Shown here: in pieces, positions 44,480-54,451 of the stretch
Numbering within the stretch: position 1 is the stretch's first letter
Layout: every line of letters begins with the position of its first letter
Assembly (NCBI GenBank): GCA_902529805.1
Contig: CABZXU010000008.1
Coordinates: forward strand, 1 to 64,000
Reading direction: 5' to 3'
Source of the DNA: an uncultured Marinoscillum sp.
GTDB lineage: Bacteria; Bacteroidota; Bacteroidia; Cytophagales; MED-G16
DNA length: 64,000 bases
Notes under the pieces: generated by a model
What the model saw: the letters and a program-made list of their open reading frames with translations, nothing else
Told to the model about the DNA's origin: nothing
Database searches by the model: none
Made by a program: the position numbers and the translations under genes

Positions 44480-45778
44480 ATGAGATACTATAGTTTAAAA
44501 AGGAAATCTCCAGATGTTAGCTTTCAAGAGGCGGTTCTAAATGGTTTAGCTCCAGATAGAAGTTTATACTTCCCAGAGAGCATAAGTTTTTTGTCAAAAA
44601 AGTTTTTTGAAAACATTGATCAATACTCTAATGAAGAAATTGCTTATCATGTCATTAAACAATTTATAGGTGATGAAATTCCCAAAGACGTCTTATACGA
44701 TATTATTAAGAATACTGTAAATTTTGACTTTCCTATTATTCCTATTAATGATTCCATTTGTGCTTTAGAATTATTTCATGGTCCAACAATGTCTTTTAAG
44801 GATGTTGGAGCAGTTTTTATGGCAAGCTGCTTAGGTTATTTTAATAGAAACAAGAATAACAAACTTACAGTACTAGTTGCAACCTCTGGAGATACCGGGG
44901 GTGCTGTAGCACATGGCTTTTTGGGAATAAAGGGAATAGAAGTTGTTATTCTCTACCCTTCAGGAAAAGTTAGTGATATTCAGGAAAGACAATTAACAAC
45001 TTTAGGCCAGAATATAACAGCGATTGAGTTAGATGGTTATTTTGACGATTGCCAAGAAATGGTTAAAAAGGCTTTTTTAGATAATCAAATTAAAAGAAAA
45101 TTTACCTCTGCTAATTCTATAAATATTGCACGCTGGCTTCCTCAAATGTTTTATTATTTTATAGCTTATAAACAAGTATATAAACAACAAAGGGATATTG
45201 TTTTTTCGGTTCCTAGTGGAAACTTTGGTAATATTTGTGCTGCTATCATGACAAAAAAACTAGGCTTGCCTATTAAACATTTTATAGCATCAACAAATAT
45301 TAATGATACTGTACCTAATTACTTAGCTAACGGAGTTTATAATCCTAAGCCTTCAAAAGTTACTATTTCAAATGCAATGGATGTTGGCAAACCAAGTAAT
45401 TTTATTCGCATTCAACAATTATTTAATAACGAATTAAGTTCTTTAAAAAAACTATTCTCTGCTTATTCATTTACAGATAAAGAAACAAAAAATGCTATGC
45501 AACAAATTTATAATAATAGTAAATATCTAGCAGACCCTCATGGAGCTGTAGGTTATTTGGGCGCTAAATTATTTCAAAAAGAACATCCAAAAAGTTTATG
45601 TATTTTTTTGGAAACAGCACATCCAGTAAAGTTTATGGATATTGTAAAAGAAACGCTTTCAGCGAGAATGGTAATTCCTAAACAAATTAAATCTTCTTTA
45701 GAAAAAGAAAAGAAATCAATTAAAATAAAAACATATGAAGACCTAAAACGGTTTTTAAATTTTGAAAAGTTATCGTAA
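44480..45778 (+). CDS. thrC: Threonine synthase
   Basis: ThrC is a PLP enzyme that converts O-phosphohomoserine to threonine. The Schiff-base lysine is Lys107 in GPTMSFKDVG. VATSGDTGGAVAHGF (phosphate binding), PSGNFGNICAAIM and the C-terminal LETAHPVKFMDIV complete the typical pattern. The 432-residue length and the N-terminal YYSLKRKSPDVSFQEAV match the Bacteroidota/enteric type. It ends the run oadG-oadA-oadB-thrB-thrC, 28 bases after thrB, and is convergent with the LOG-family gene. Confidence 0.96.
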   Translation: MRYYSLKRKSPDVSFQEAVLNGLAPDRSLYFPESISFLSKKFFENIDQYSNEEIAYHVIKQFIGDEIPKDVLYDIIKNTVNFDFPIIPINDSICALELFHGPTMSFKDVGAVFMASCLGYFNRNKNNKLTVLVATSGDTGGAVAHGFLGIKGIEVVILYPSGKVSDIQERQLTTLGQNITAIELDGYFDDCQEMVKKAFLDNQIKRKFTSANSINIARWLPQMFYYFIAYKQVYKQQRDIVFSVPSGNFGNICAAIMTKKLGLPIKHFIASTNINDTVPNYLANGVYNPKPSKVTISNAMDVGKPSNFIRIQQLFNNELSSLKKLFSAYSFTDKETKNAMQQIYNNSKYLADPHGAVGYLGAKLFQKEHPKSLCIFLETAHPVKFMDIVKETLSARMVIPKQIKSSLEKEKKSIKIKTYEDLKRFLNFEKLS

Positions 45779-45803
45779 CATAACATATTGAATAAAAATT
45801 CTA

Positions 45804-46352
45804 TTAATTTATTATGCTATTAATTAAATCTTCTGAATTATTTGATACTATTATTTCATCTATAAAATTTTTGTGAAGAAAATCATTTTTCCCCATTAAA
45901 TGAATATGCTCTATGATTTTTTCATAGTAGTTTGAAATATTTAAAATACCAATAGGTGCTTTTTTAAGTTTTAATTGTTTCCATGTAATTATTTCAAATA
46001 GTTCTTCAAGTGTTCCAATGCCGCCGGGAAGAGCTATAAAAAAATCTGAAATATCATACATTTTTTGTTTTCTCTCATGCATAGAATCTACTAAATGCAA
46101 TTCACTTAAATTCTTATTTATTATTTCTTTTTTATTTAAAAATTTTGGAATGATACCGATTACTTTTCCTCCATGCCTTTGAACTTCTTTTGCTATTAAT
46201 CCCATTAAACCAATTTTAGCACCGCCATAAACAAGTTCTAGATTATTTTCTGATATTATTTTAGCCAATTTTATGACTTCCTTTTGAATTAGTTTGTCAC
46301 TCCCTAAACTAGAACCACAAAAAACACAAATTCTTTTTTTATCCTTTAGCAT
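45804..46352 (-). CDS. LOG family (TIGR00730) nucleotide hydrolase
   Basis: This 182-residue Rossmann-like protein belongs to the LOG family, which removes ribose-5-phosphate from nucleoside monophosphates (cytokinin-type riboside 5'-monophosphate phosphoribohydrolase). The hallmark ALPGGIGTLEELFE (PGGxGTxxE, about residues 108-121) and the arginine-containing SMHERKQKM (about 89-97) are intact, as is the N-terminal CVFCGSSLG. Bacterial members of this kind are often annotated as lysine decarboxylase, which is incorrect. It is convergent with thrC and divergent from glyS. Confidence 0.92.
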   Translation of the reverse strand: MLKDKKRICVFCGSSLGSDKLIQKEVIKLAKIISENNLELVYGGAKIGLMGLIAKEVQRHGGKVIGIIPKFLNKKEIINKNLSELHLVDSMHERKQKMYDISDFFIALPGGIGTLEELFEIITWKQLKLKKAPIGILNISNYYEKIIEHIHLMGKNDFLHKNFIDEIIVSNNSEDLINSIIN

Positions 46353-46397
46353 ATGTATATAAACTAAGTTAAGCCTTTATTTAATTAATCAATATTT

Positions 46398-46405
46398 TAT
46401 ATTTG
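46398..46405 (+). promoter_or_regulatory. Candidate -7 element directly before glyS (possible leaderless transcript)
   Basis: TATATTTG fits TAnnTTTG. It ends 5 bases before the glyS ATG (46410), so transcription would start at or very near the start codon. No -33 TTTG is seen at the ideal position. Confidence 0.3.
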
Positions 46406-46409
46406 CCTA

Positions 46410-47957
46410 ATGATTGACATCCAAGATAATAATTTAAAAAAAATAATTTCTCATTCAAAAGAATATGGTTTTGTGTTTCCTTCTAGTGAAATCTATGATG
46501 GATTAAGTGCAATATACGATTATGGTCCATATGGTGTAGAATTAAAAAATAATTTGAAAGAATATTGGTGGAAATCTATGGTTCAATTGAATGATAATAT
46601 ATTGGGAATCGATTCATCTATTTTTATGCATTCAAGCACATGGAAAGCCTCAGGCCATATCGATGCATTTAATGATCCTCTAATTGATAATAAGGACTCA
46701 AAAAAAAGATACCGAGCGGATGTATTAATTGAAGATCATATCGGAAGAATTAAAAAGAAAAAAGAAAAAGAAATATTAAAAGCAAAGAAAAGGTTTAAAG
46801 AAGACTTTAATGAGAAAAAGTTTTGTGAAACTTCACCTAGAGTTTTAAAATATATTGAAGAAATAGAAAAAATTTCAACCCTATTGAATGATTATTTAAA
46901 ATCAAATAATCTAAATGGCTTAAAAGATTTAATTATTAGTTTAGGAATAAGTGATCCAATTTCTGGAACTAAAAATTGGACGGATGTTCGCCAATTTAAT
47001 TTGATGTTTTCTACTGATATGGGTTCCGTTGATTCTAATAAAAATTTAATTTATTTGAGGCCTGAAACTGCTCAAGGAATTTTCCTTAATTTTCTAAATG
47101 TAATTAATTCTAGTAGAATGAGAATACCATTTGGAATTGCTCAAATAGGGAAAGCTTTTAGAAATGAAATCATAGCCAGACAATTTATATTTAGAATGAG
47201 GGAGTTTGAGCAAATGGAAATGCAATTTTTTATTAGTCCAAACTCTGAAATAGAGTGGTATAAAAAATGGAAAAATACTAGAATTAAATGGCATCACATA
47301 TTAAACTTAGGTAAGGATAAATATAGATTTCATGATCATAAAAATTTAGCTCATTATGCAAATGCAGCATGTGATATTGAGTTTAATTTTCCTATGGGAT
47401 ATAAAGAATTAGAAGGAATTCATTCTAGAACAGATTTTGACCTTAAAGCTCATCAAAAATTATCCGGCAAAAAACTAACTTATTTTGATCAAAAAAGCAA
47501 TAAGGCTTTTTTGCCATATGTAATAGAAACCTCAATTGGTCTTGATAGGCTTTTTTTAGCAGTTCTTTCTGGTTCATATATTGAGGAGTCTTTAGATGAT
47601 GGATCAAATAGAGTTTATCTTAAAATTCCTTTTCCACTAGCACCAATTAAAGTTGCTGTTTTACCTCTCAACGCTAAAGATAAATTACCTGATAAGGCTA
47701 AAGAAATATACAATCAATTAAAAATTCAGTTTTCAAGTCAATATGACGAAAAAGATTCAATAGGAAAAAGATATAGAAGACAAGATGCAATTGGAACACC
47801 ATTTTGTATAACAGTTGACTACGAATCTTTGGAAACTAATAAAGTAACAATCAGAAATAGAGATTCAATGCAGCAAGAAAGAATCTCTGCTGATAAAATA
47901 AATAAATACTTAGAAAATAATACTTCTCTTAATATTTTATTAAATCAGTTAGATTAA
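46410..47957 (+). CDS. glyS: Glycine--tRNA ligase (dimeric type)
   Basis: This class II synthetase charges tRNA-Gly. It is the single-chain alpha2 type found in Bacteroidota and eukaryotes and not the GlyQ/GlyS tetramer. YDYGPYGVELKNNLKEYWW (about residues 32-50), motif 2-like IAQIGKAFRNEI and FIFRMREFEQMEMQFF (about 247-273), and motif 3 in IETSIGLDRLFLAVL (about 373-387) are present. The anticodon-binding domain is C-terminal (APIKVAVLPL). Length 515 is normal. It is first in a probable operon with an RND exporter, ileS and lspA, with no gap to the next ATG. Confidence 0.97.
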   Translation: MIDIQDNNLKKIISHSKEYGFVFPSSEIYDGLSAIYDYGPYGVELKNNLKEYWWKSMVQLNDNILGIDSSIFMHSSTWKASGHIDAFNDPLIDNKDSKKRYRADVLIEDHIGRIKKKKEKEILKAKKRFKEDFNEKKFCETSPRVLKYIEEIEKISTLLNDYLKSNNLNGLKDLIISLGISDPISGTKNWTDVRQFNLMFSTDMGSVDSNKNLIYLRPETAQGIFLNFLNVINSSRMRIPFGIAQIGKAFRNEIIARQFIFRMREFEQMEMQFFISPNSEIEWYKKWKNTRIKWHHILNLGKDKYRFHDHKNLAHYANAACDIEFNFPMGYKELEGIHSRTDFDLKAHQKLSGKKLTYFDQKSNKAFLPYVIETSIGLDRLFLAVLSGSYIEESLDDGSNRVYLKIPFPLAPIKVAVLPLNAKDKLPDKAKEIYNQLKIQFSSQYDEKDSIGKRYRRQDAIGTPFCITVDYESLETNKVTIRNRDSMQQERISADKINKYLENNTSLNILLNQLD

Positions 47958-50270
47958 ATGATTGATTCCCTATCAAATTTTATTGTAAAGTATAGGTTGA
48001 TTTTTGTTATATCAATTTTGTTGATTACGGTATTTATGGGATATAATATGAGATTTGTTGAATACAATTATTCATTCGCTAAAACAGTTCCTGATACAGA
48101 TGAAGATATGATTTATTATCAAAATTTCAGAAAAACTTTTGGTGAAGATGGCAATATTTTTGCGGTAGGAGTGAAAGATAGTTCGGTTTTTGAATTTAAA
48201 AATTTTGTTGATTATAAAAACCTGATAAGTAGTATAGAAAATATAGAAGGGATAAATGGTGTTTTAGGTTTACCCAACCTAAAATCATTAAAAAAAAATG
48301 TATCAGAAAAACGATTTGAATTAGTAGATATTTTCCCTAACATGTTAACTGATAAAAAAGAACTTGATAGTCTTTTATCTTATTCTAAAAATATTAAGTT
48401 TTATTCAGGACAAATTTTAAATTCCTCCGGTGCAATCAACTTTTTAATAACTATCGATAAAAAAATATTAAACTCTCCCGAAAGAGATGGTTTAATGTTA
48501 GATATTTTATCAGAATGTGAAAATTTTGTATATAAAACAGGCATTGAATTAAGATATGCAGGGTTGCCTTACTCAAGATATGTTATGGCAGAAAGTGTTA
48601 AAAAAGAATTAAATTTATTTTTAGTACTTTCAATATGTATTACTGCTCTCATTTTATTTTTCTTCTTTAGATCTTTTAATGCTGTCCTTGTCCCATTAAT
48701 TATAATAGGTGTTGTTGTTATTTGGGTATTTGGATGTCTAGTAATTTTTGATTTTAAAATTACATTACTTACAGGTTTATTACCTCCTCTAATTGTTGTA
48801 ATCGGAATTCCTAATTGTGTATATATGTTAAATAAATATCATAATGCTTTCAGTTCGTATAAGTCAAAAAAAGAAGCATTGATATATGTTATCAAAACTA
48901 TTGGTTTAATAACTTTTATCACAAATTTCACAACAGCAGTTGGTTTTTTTGTTCTAACAATTACTGATATCAAAATTTTAGGTGAATTTGGTATAGTTGC
49001 TGGAATTAATGTGTTAGGAACTTTTTTAGTAAGTATAATTTTTCTTCCTTCAATTTATCTTTTGCTACCAGAACCAAAAACATCAGATACAAATTATTTA
49101 AATAATAATAAACTAAATTATTTAATTAATTTATTTACTCATATTTCAATCAACTATCAAAAAAGAGTTTTTGCTATTACTTTTTTAATTATACTAGGAT
49201 CTATTTTTTATATGTCCAAAATTGAATCAGTTTCTTATCTGTTAGATGATGTGCCAGAAGAAAGTAAATTAAAGAAAGATTTGATTTTTTTTGAATCTAA
49301 TTTTTCTGGAATAATGCCTTTGGAAATTATCATAGATACTAAAGTCAAAAAAGGAATTCAAAATTTAAAAAATTTAAGAAAAATAAATCAGCTTGAAAAT
49401 AAATTAAATTCTATTACTGTAATATCTCAACCTTTATCAATGATTGGTTTTATTAAAGCCGCAAGACAATCTTATTATAATAATAAGATTAATTATTATG
49501 ATTTGCCAAATTCTAGAGACCAATCTTTTATTCTTAGATACCTTTCGAGCGGTTATTTGTCTGAGAACTTTCAAGGTAATAATATTTCCAGTTCATTCGT
49601 TGATTCTCTTGGTCAAAAGATTAGAATTTCTCTAAAAGTTGCAGATTTAGGTTCAAAAAAATTAGATTCTTTAATAAGTAGTGTTATAAAACCTGAGGTT
49701 GATGAAATTTTTAAAAATACAAAAATGGAAGCAAAAATAACGGGGTCAACATTATTGGCGGTTAAAGGAAATAGGTTTTTGATATCAAATTTGTTTCAAT
49801 CCATGTTTCTTGCTTTTATTATAATAAGTTTAATTATGGGATTATTATTTAGAAATTTAACTATGATAATAATTTCTTTAATACCTAATATAATTCCTCT
49901 AATAATAGCAGCAGGTTTAATGGGCTTTTTTGAAGTGCCACTTAAGCCTAGTTCAGCATTAGTATTTAGTATTGTTTTTGGTATTTCTGTTGATTATTCA
50001 ATTCATTTTTTAGCAAAATATAGAAATGAATTATTGTTAACAAATAATATTAAGGAGTCTATTCTAAAGACTATTTCAGAAACTGGGAAAAGTATGGTAT
50101 TTACATCATTTATTCTTTTCTTTGGGTTTATTATTTTTACATTTTCCTCATTTGGGGGCACAATAGTTTTAGGAAGTTTAACTTCTATAATTTTATTTAT
50201 TGCAATGATTACCAATTTAACATTATTACCTTCTTTAATATTATATCTTAATAAGAAAAAAATTTCCTAG
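47958..50270 (+). CDS. RND/MMPL family transporter
   Basis: This 770-residue membrane protein belongs to the RND superfamily (MMPL-like exporters). Two repeats are evident: each has one membrane helix (about residues 12-32 and 400-417), a periplasmic domain, then five clustered helices (about 215-370 and 610-765). GYNMRFVEYNYSFAKTVPDTDEDM in the first periplasmic part is typical of the Bacteroidota group. Conserved polar residues in helix 4 (SIVFGISVDYSIHFLAKY, with Asp) correspond to the proton relay of the family. The substrate is unknown; lipids or hopanoids are known substrates of relatives. It lies between glyS and ileS with 0 and 1 base spacing. Confidence 0.88.
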   Translation: MIDSLSNFIVKYRLIFVISILLITVFMGYNMRFVEYNYSFAKTVPDTDEDMIYYQNFRKTFGEDGNIFAVGVKDSSVFEFKNFVDYKNLISSIENIEGINGVLGLPNLKSLKKNVSEKRFELVDIFPNMLTDKKELDSLLSYSKNIKFYSGQILNSSGAINFLITIDKKILNSPERDGLMLDILSECENFVYKTGIELRYAGLPYSRYVMAESVKKELNLFLVLSICITALILFFFFRSFNAVLVPLIIIGVVVIWVFGCLVIFDFKITLLTGLLPPLIVVIGIPNCVYMLNKYHNAFSSYKSKKEALIYVIKTIGLITFITNFTTAVGFFVLTITDIKILGEFGIVAGINVLGTFLVSIIFLPSIYLLLPEPKTSDTNYLNNNKLNYLINLFTHISINYQKRVFAITFLIILGSIFYMSKIESVSYLLDDVPEESKLKKDLIFFESNFSGIMPLEIIIDTKVKKGIQNLKNLRKINQLENKLNSITVISQPLSMIGFIKAARQSYYNNKINYYDLPNSRDQSFILRYLSSGYLSENFQGNNISSSFVDSLGQKIRISLKVADLGSKKLDSLISSVIKPEVDEIFKNTKMEAKITGSTLLAVKGNRFLISNLFQSMFLAFIIISLIMGLLFRNLTMIIISLIPNIIPLIIAAGLMGFFEVPLKPSSALVFSIVFGISVDYSIHFLAKYRNELLLTNNIKESILKTISETGKSMVFTSFILFFGFIIFTFSSFGGTIVLGSLTSIILFIAMITNLTLLPSLILYLNKKKIS

Positions 50271-50271
50271 T

Positions 50272-53200
50272 ATGTCTTATAAAGAATATAAAAGCATAAA
50301 CTTTTATGATATTTCCACTCAAGTTCAAAAGTATTGGGATGATAAAAATATTTTTAAAAAAACAATAAGTTCAAGAAATCAGGATAGTAAAAATTTTATT
50401 TTTTACGAAGGCCCTCCTTCAGCTAATGGAGAACCTGGAATTCATCACGTGATGTCTAGAACTGTTAAAGATGTTTTTTGTAGATACAAAACATTGAAAG
50501 GATTTAAAGTGGTAAGAAAAGGCGGATGGGATACACATGGTTTACCTGTTGAATTACAAGTTGAAAAAAAATTAAATATCAACAAAGATGATATTGGGAA
50601 TAAAATTTCTGTAGAAGATTATAATAAAGAGTGTAGAAAAACTGTAATGGAATTTAAAAATAAATGGGAAGAATTAACTATAAAAATGGGTTATTGGTTG
50701 GATTTAGAAGATTCTTATATAACCTATAAAAATGAATATATTGAATCTATTTGGTGGTCATTAAAAACCTTATATGAAAAAGGACTTTTATATAAGGGTT
50801 ATACTATTCAGCCATTTTCTCCTGCTGCAGGTACAGGGTTAAGTTCACATGAATTAAATATGCCTGGGGCTTACAGGAATATAAAAGACACATCTATTGT
50901 AGCACAGTTTAAGCTTTTAGAAAACAAATCGAGTATTAATCTTTTTAAAAACATTAATACCGAAATATATCTTTTAGCATGGACAACTACTCCTTGGACT
51001 TTACCAGCAAATAATTCTTTAGCTGTAAATGAAAATATGGAGTATTCCATTGTTAAAACTATCAATACATATACGAACATCCCTGTTACAGTGATATTAG
51101 CAAGCAGTTGTATTAGTGGTTATTTTGAGAATAAAAATTTAAAATATGAATTATTAAAAAAAATTAAAGGCAAAGACCTATTAGGATTTGATTACGAGCA
51201 GTTATTAGAGTATGTGCCTGCAGAAAAGCCTGCTTTTACAATAGTTCATGCTGATTTTGTTTCGGCTGAAGAAGGCACTGGTATTGTTCATATTTCTAGA
51301 ACTTTTGGATCTGATGATTTTTTTATATCTGAAAAATATAATATTCCTGGTATTTTTGTTAAAGACGAAAAAGGAAATAACGTACCTATCGTAGATAAGT
51401 CTGGGAAATTTGTTAAGGAGATAACAGATTTTTCTGGTATGAGTGTAAAAAATTTTGGAAATGATGAAGAATTGTCAACTGACATTCAGATAGCAATAAA
51501 ACTAAAAAAAGAAAACAAAGCTTTTTTAGTTGAAAAATATGAACATTCTTACCCTCATTGCTGGAGGACAGATAAACCAATCTTATATTATCCATTAGAA
51601 TCTTGGTTTATTGCCACTACTAAAATTAAGAATGAATTAATTCAAATGAACAAAGAGATTAATTGGCAACCAGAATCAACTGGATCAGGTAGGTTTGGAA
51701 ACTGGTTAGAAAATATTGTTGATTGGAATTTAAGTAGGTCAAGATATTGGGGAACTCCGTTGCCTATTTGGACAACAGAAAATGGAAATGAAGAAATTTG
51801 CATAGGAAGTATTAAGGAATTAAAAGATGAAGTCAAAAACTCTGTTAAAGCTGGATTTATGAAAAAGGAATTACCAGATGGATTCGACCTTCATAGACCT
51901 TATATAGATGATATTATATTAGTTTCTAAAAGTGGTGAGAAAATGAAAAGGCAAAAAGATATTATAGATGTATGGTTTGATTCCGGTGCTATGCCTTTTG
52001 CTCAACATCATTATCCTTTTGCTAATAAGAAAAATTTTGATAAATTTTTCCCAGCTGATTTTATAGCTGAAGGAGTTGATCAAACAAGAGGTTGGTTTTT
52101 TACTTTACATGTTTTAGGTGTTTTATTATTCAATAAGATTTCTTATAAAAATGTTATTTCTAATGGGTTAGTTCTTGATAGTATTGGTAATAAAATGTCG
52201 AAAAGGCTAGGAAATGCAATTGATCCTTTTAAAACTATTTTTTCTTATGGTCCTGATCCAACGAGGTGGTATATGATGTTCAACTCTAATCCTTGGGAAA
52301 ATTTAAAGTTTGCTACGGAAGGAATTGAGGAGGTTAAAAGAAAATTTTTTGGAACATTATTTAATACTTATAATTTTTTTGCCTTATATGCAAACATTGA
52401 TAAATTTTCTCATGAAGACTATAAAATAGAAGAAAAAGAAAAGACAGAAAGTGATATGTGGATTATAAGTAAGCTTAATTCTACAATATTAAATGTTGAA
52501 AAAAATTTGGATAATTATGATCCAACTAAAGCAATTAGGTTAATTCAAAATTTCTTAATAAATGATTTAAGTAATTGGTATGTAAGATTAAATAGAAAAC
52601 GTTTTTGGAAAGGAGAGTTTAATGAAGACAAAGTTATGGCTTATCAAACATTATATGAATGTTTAAAAAAAATTTCAATTATTTCATCTCCTTTTGCACC
52701 ATTTTATTGTGAAAAAATTTATTTAGACCTTCACCTGAATCATATTAAGAAAAAAGATATTTCTGTTCATCTTTCTGATTTTCCTAAACCGAATATTCAA
52801 TTAATCAATGAAAATTTAGAAGAAAAAATGATGTATGCTCAACAAATCTCTTCTCTAGTTCATTCTTTAAGAAAAAAAGAAAAAATTAAGGTTAGACAAC
52901 CGCTTGATAAGATGATAATTCAATCAAAATCAAAAAGTATGGAAAAAAGTATCAAATCTGTTGAAGACTTAATTTTATCTGAGGTAAATATTAAAACCCT
53001 TGAATTTATTAATGATTCATCTAAGATTCTTTCAAAAGAAATTAAACCTAACTTTAAAGAAATAGGTATTGCTTTTGGTAAAAACACCCAACTAGTAGCC
53101 GATTCAATTTTACAATTCAATAAAAAAGACATCGATTTATTAGAAAAGAATAAAAAAATCAGTTTATCTATTAGTCAAATTGGTGAAATAAAAATAACAA

Positions 53201-53562
53201 TAGATCAAGTTAATATTACATACACAGATATTCCTGGTTTGAAAGTTGTTTCCAATGATAATTTCACAATTGCAATAGATATTAATATTTCAGAAAATTT
53301 AAAAATGGAGGGTATCGCTAGAGACTTTGTTAATAAAGTTCAAAACGTAAGAAAAGAAATGAAATTTGAAGTTACTGATAAAGTAGAGTTAAATATTTTT
53401 TGTGATAATAAGTTTTTAATAAAATCGATTAAAAATAATTTAGATCATGTGTGTAATGAAATTCAAGCAAAAAAAATAGGATTTATTAAAAAAGAAAATG
53501 ACATGAAAGAATTACAAATCAATGATAGTATAATATATTTTAATATATCAAAATCTTCTTAA
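50272..53562 (+). CDS. ileS: Isoleucine--tRNA ligase
   Basis: This class I synthetase charges tRNA-Ile. The HIGH-equivalent signature is GEPGIHHVMSR (about residues 56-66) and the KMSKS-type loop is KMSKR (641-645). The editing domain CP1 contains TTTPWTLPANNSLAV (about 240) and GTGIVHISRTFGSDDFF. The anticodon-binding domain (about 690-870) is followed by a C-terminal domain. At 1096 residues it is the long Bacteroidota/eukaryote-like form. It follows the RND transporter by one base; lspA follows after 10 bases. Confidence 0.97.
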   Translation: MSYKEYKSINFYDISTQVQKYWDDKNIFKKTISSRNQDSKNFIFYEGPPSANGEPGIHHVMSRTVKDVFCRYKTLKGFKVVRKGGWDTHGLPVELQVEKKLNINKDDIGNKISVEDYNKECRKTVMEFKNKWEELTIKMGYWLDLEDSYITYKNEYIESIWWSLKTLYEKGLLYKGYTIQPFSPAAGTGLSSHELNMPGAYRNIKDTSIVAQFKLLENKSSINLFKNINTEIYLLAWTTTPWTLPANNSLAVNENMEYSIVKTINTYTNIPVTVILASSCISGYFENKNLKYELLKKIKGKDLLGFDYEQLLEYVPAEKPAFTIVHADFVSAEEGTGIVHISRTFGSDDFFISEKYNIPGIFVKDEKGNNVPIVDKSGKFVKEITDFSGMSVKNFGNDEELSTDIQIAIKLKKENKAFLVEKYEHSYPHCWRTDKPILYYPLESWFIATTKIKNELIQMNKEINWQPESTGSGRFGNWLENIVDWNLSRSRYWGTPLPIWTTENGNEEICIGSIKELKDEVKNSVKAGFMKKELPDGFDLHRPYIDDIILVSKSGEKMKRQKDIIDVWFDSGAMPFAQHHYPFANKKNFDKFFPADFIAEGVDQTRGWFFTLHVLGVLLFNKISYKNVISNGLVLDSIGNKMSKRLGNAIDPFKTIFSYGPDPTRWYMMFNSNPWENLKFATEGIEEVKRKFFGTLFNTYNFFALYANIDKFSHEDYKIEEKEKTESDMWIISKLNSTILNVEKNLDNYDPTKAIRLIQNFLINDLSNWYVRLNRKRFWKGEFNEDKVMAYQTLYECLKKISIISSPFAPFYCEKIYLDLHLNHIKKKDISVHLSDFPKPNIQLINENLEEKMMYAQQISSLVHSLRKKEKIKVRQPLDKMIIQSKSKSMEKSIKSVEDLILSEVNIKTLEFINDSSKILSKEIKPNFKEIGIAFGKNTQLVADSILQFNKKDIDLLEKNKKISLSISQIGEIKITIDQVNITYTDIPGLKVVSNDNFTIAIDINISENLKMEGIARDFVNKVQNVRKEMKFEVTDKVELNIFCDNKFLIKSIKNNLDHVCNEIQAKKIGFIKKENDMKELQINDSIIYFNISKSS

Positions 53563-53572
53563 TTTAAGAATA

Positions 53573-54145
53573 ATGGATAAAAAGAATTTTTATTTCGTAA
53601 CCCTAGTAATAGTTATAATTGATCAACTGGTTAAACTTGTTGTTCATTTCAATATGCCGCTTGGCTCAGAAATAAATGTAATCGGAGATTTTTTCAAATT
53701 ACATCACATTGAGAATCCTGGTTTAGCTTTTGGTATTGATATAAATTTTAAATATGGAAAATTATTACTTACCTCATTTAGACTTGCAGCATCTTTTTTT
53801 ATTGGGTATTATTTGTATACTCTCATATATAAAAAAGCTAACAATCTATTAATTTTAGCTATATCTATGATTCTTGCTGGTGCTATTGGAAATGTTATTG
53901 ATAGTTTACTTTACGGAGTTTTACTCAATAATGCTCCTTTAAACTCACCTTTTTCTTTATTTTATGGACAAGTTATAGACATGTTTTATGTTGACATCTG
54001 GGAGGGGTTTGTGCCTTCATATGTTCCCCTAATAGGCGGGTCATATCTTTCATTATGGCCAGTTTTTAACATAGCTGATTCCTCGATATTTGTTGGGGTT
54101 TTGATAATTATTTTATTTCAAAAAAAATTTGTTGATTATTTATAA
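53573..54145 (+). CDS. lspA: Lipoprotein signal peptidase
   Basis: LspA cleaves lipoprotein signal peptides before the lipidated cysteine. The 190-residue protein has four membrane helices. Conserved motifs are VIIDQLVKL (about 14-22), ENPGLAFG (about 52-59), the first catalytic Asp region GNVID...VIDMFYVDIW (about 105-142) and FNIADSSIFVG (about 163-173) with the second catalytic Asp. It follows ileS after 10 bases; in many Bacteroidota a small TraR/DksA gene separates them, but none is here. Its substrates in this window would include GldK, SprE and the MltD-like protein. Confidence 0.94.
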   Translation: MDKKNFYFVTLVIVIIDQLVKLVVHFNMPLGSEINVIGDFFKLHHIENPGLAFGIDINFKYGKLLLTSFRLAASFFIGYYLYTLIYKKANNLLILAISMILAGAIGNVIDSLLYGVLLNNAPLNSPFSLFYGQVIDMFYVDIWEGFVPSYVPLIGGSYLSLWPVFNIADSSIFVGVLIIILFQKKFVDYL

Positions 54146-54148
54146 ACA

Positions 54149-54451
54149 TTATATGAATACAACTTTTTGAATTTCTTTATAATGTTTTTGAAATTTTTTT
54201 AGGGTAATTTCTTTTGAGTTTTCTAATTCACTCTTTAGAGGCGATGAATTTATTTTAATATAAATAATCATATTTTTACAATATACTCCTGTTGTTCTAT
54301 CTTTAATAAATTTATTTGAAATGGAATTCCATATATTTTCAATTTTTTTATCAAAAAGTTTTAACTCTATTTTATTTTGATTGAAAAAATTAGAAGTTAA
54401 TTTTTTAATGGATTCTATTTTCCGATGCCTTTTACCATTATTTTTTATCAT
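54149..54451 (-). CDS. DUF721 family protein (DciA-like)
   Basis: This 100-residue basic protein matches the DUF721 pattern: a helical start (IESIKKLTSNFFNQNKIELKL), the conserved WNSISNKFIKDRTTGVYCKNMIIYIKINSSPLKSEL core (about residues 46-80) and a short end. DUF721 proteins include DciA, a helicase loader in many bacteria, though short Bacteroidota members are not characterised as such. It follows recF on the minus strand with a 14-base overlap, a common arrangement in Bacteroidota, which supports a role in DNA replication or repair. Confidence 0.82.
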   Translation of the reverse strand: MIKNNGKRHRKIESIKKLTSNFFNQNKIELKLFDKKIENIWNSISNKFIKDRTTGVYCKNMIIYIKINSSPLKSELENSKEITLKKFQKHYKEIQKVVFI

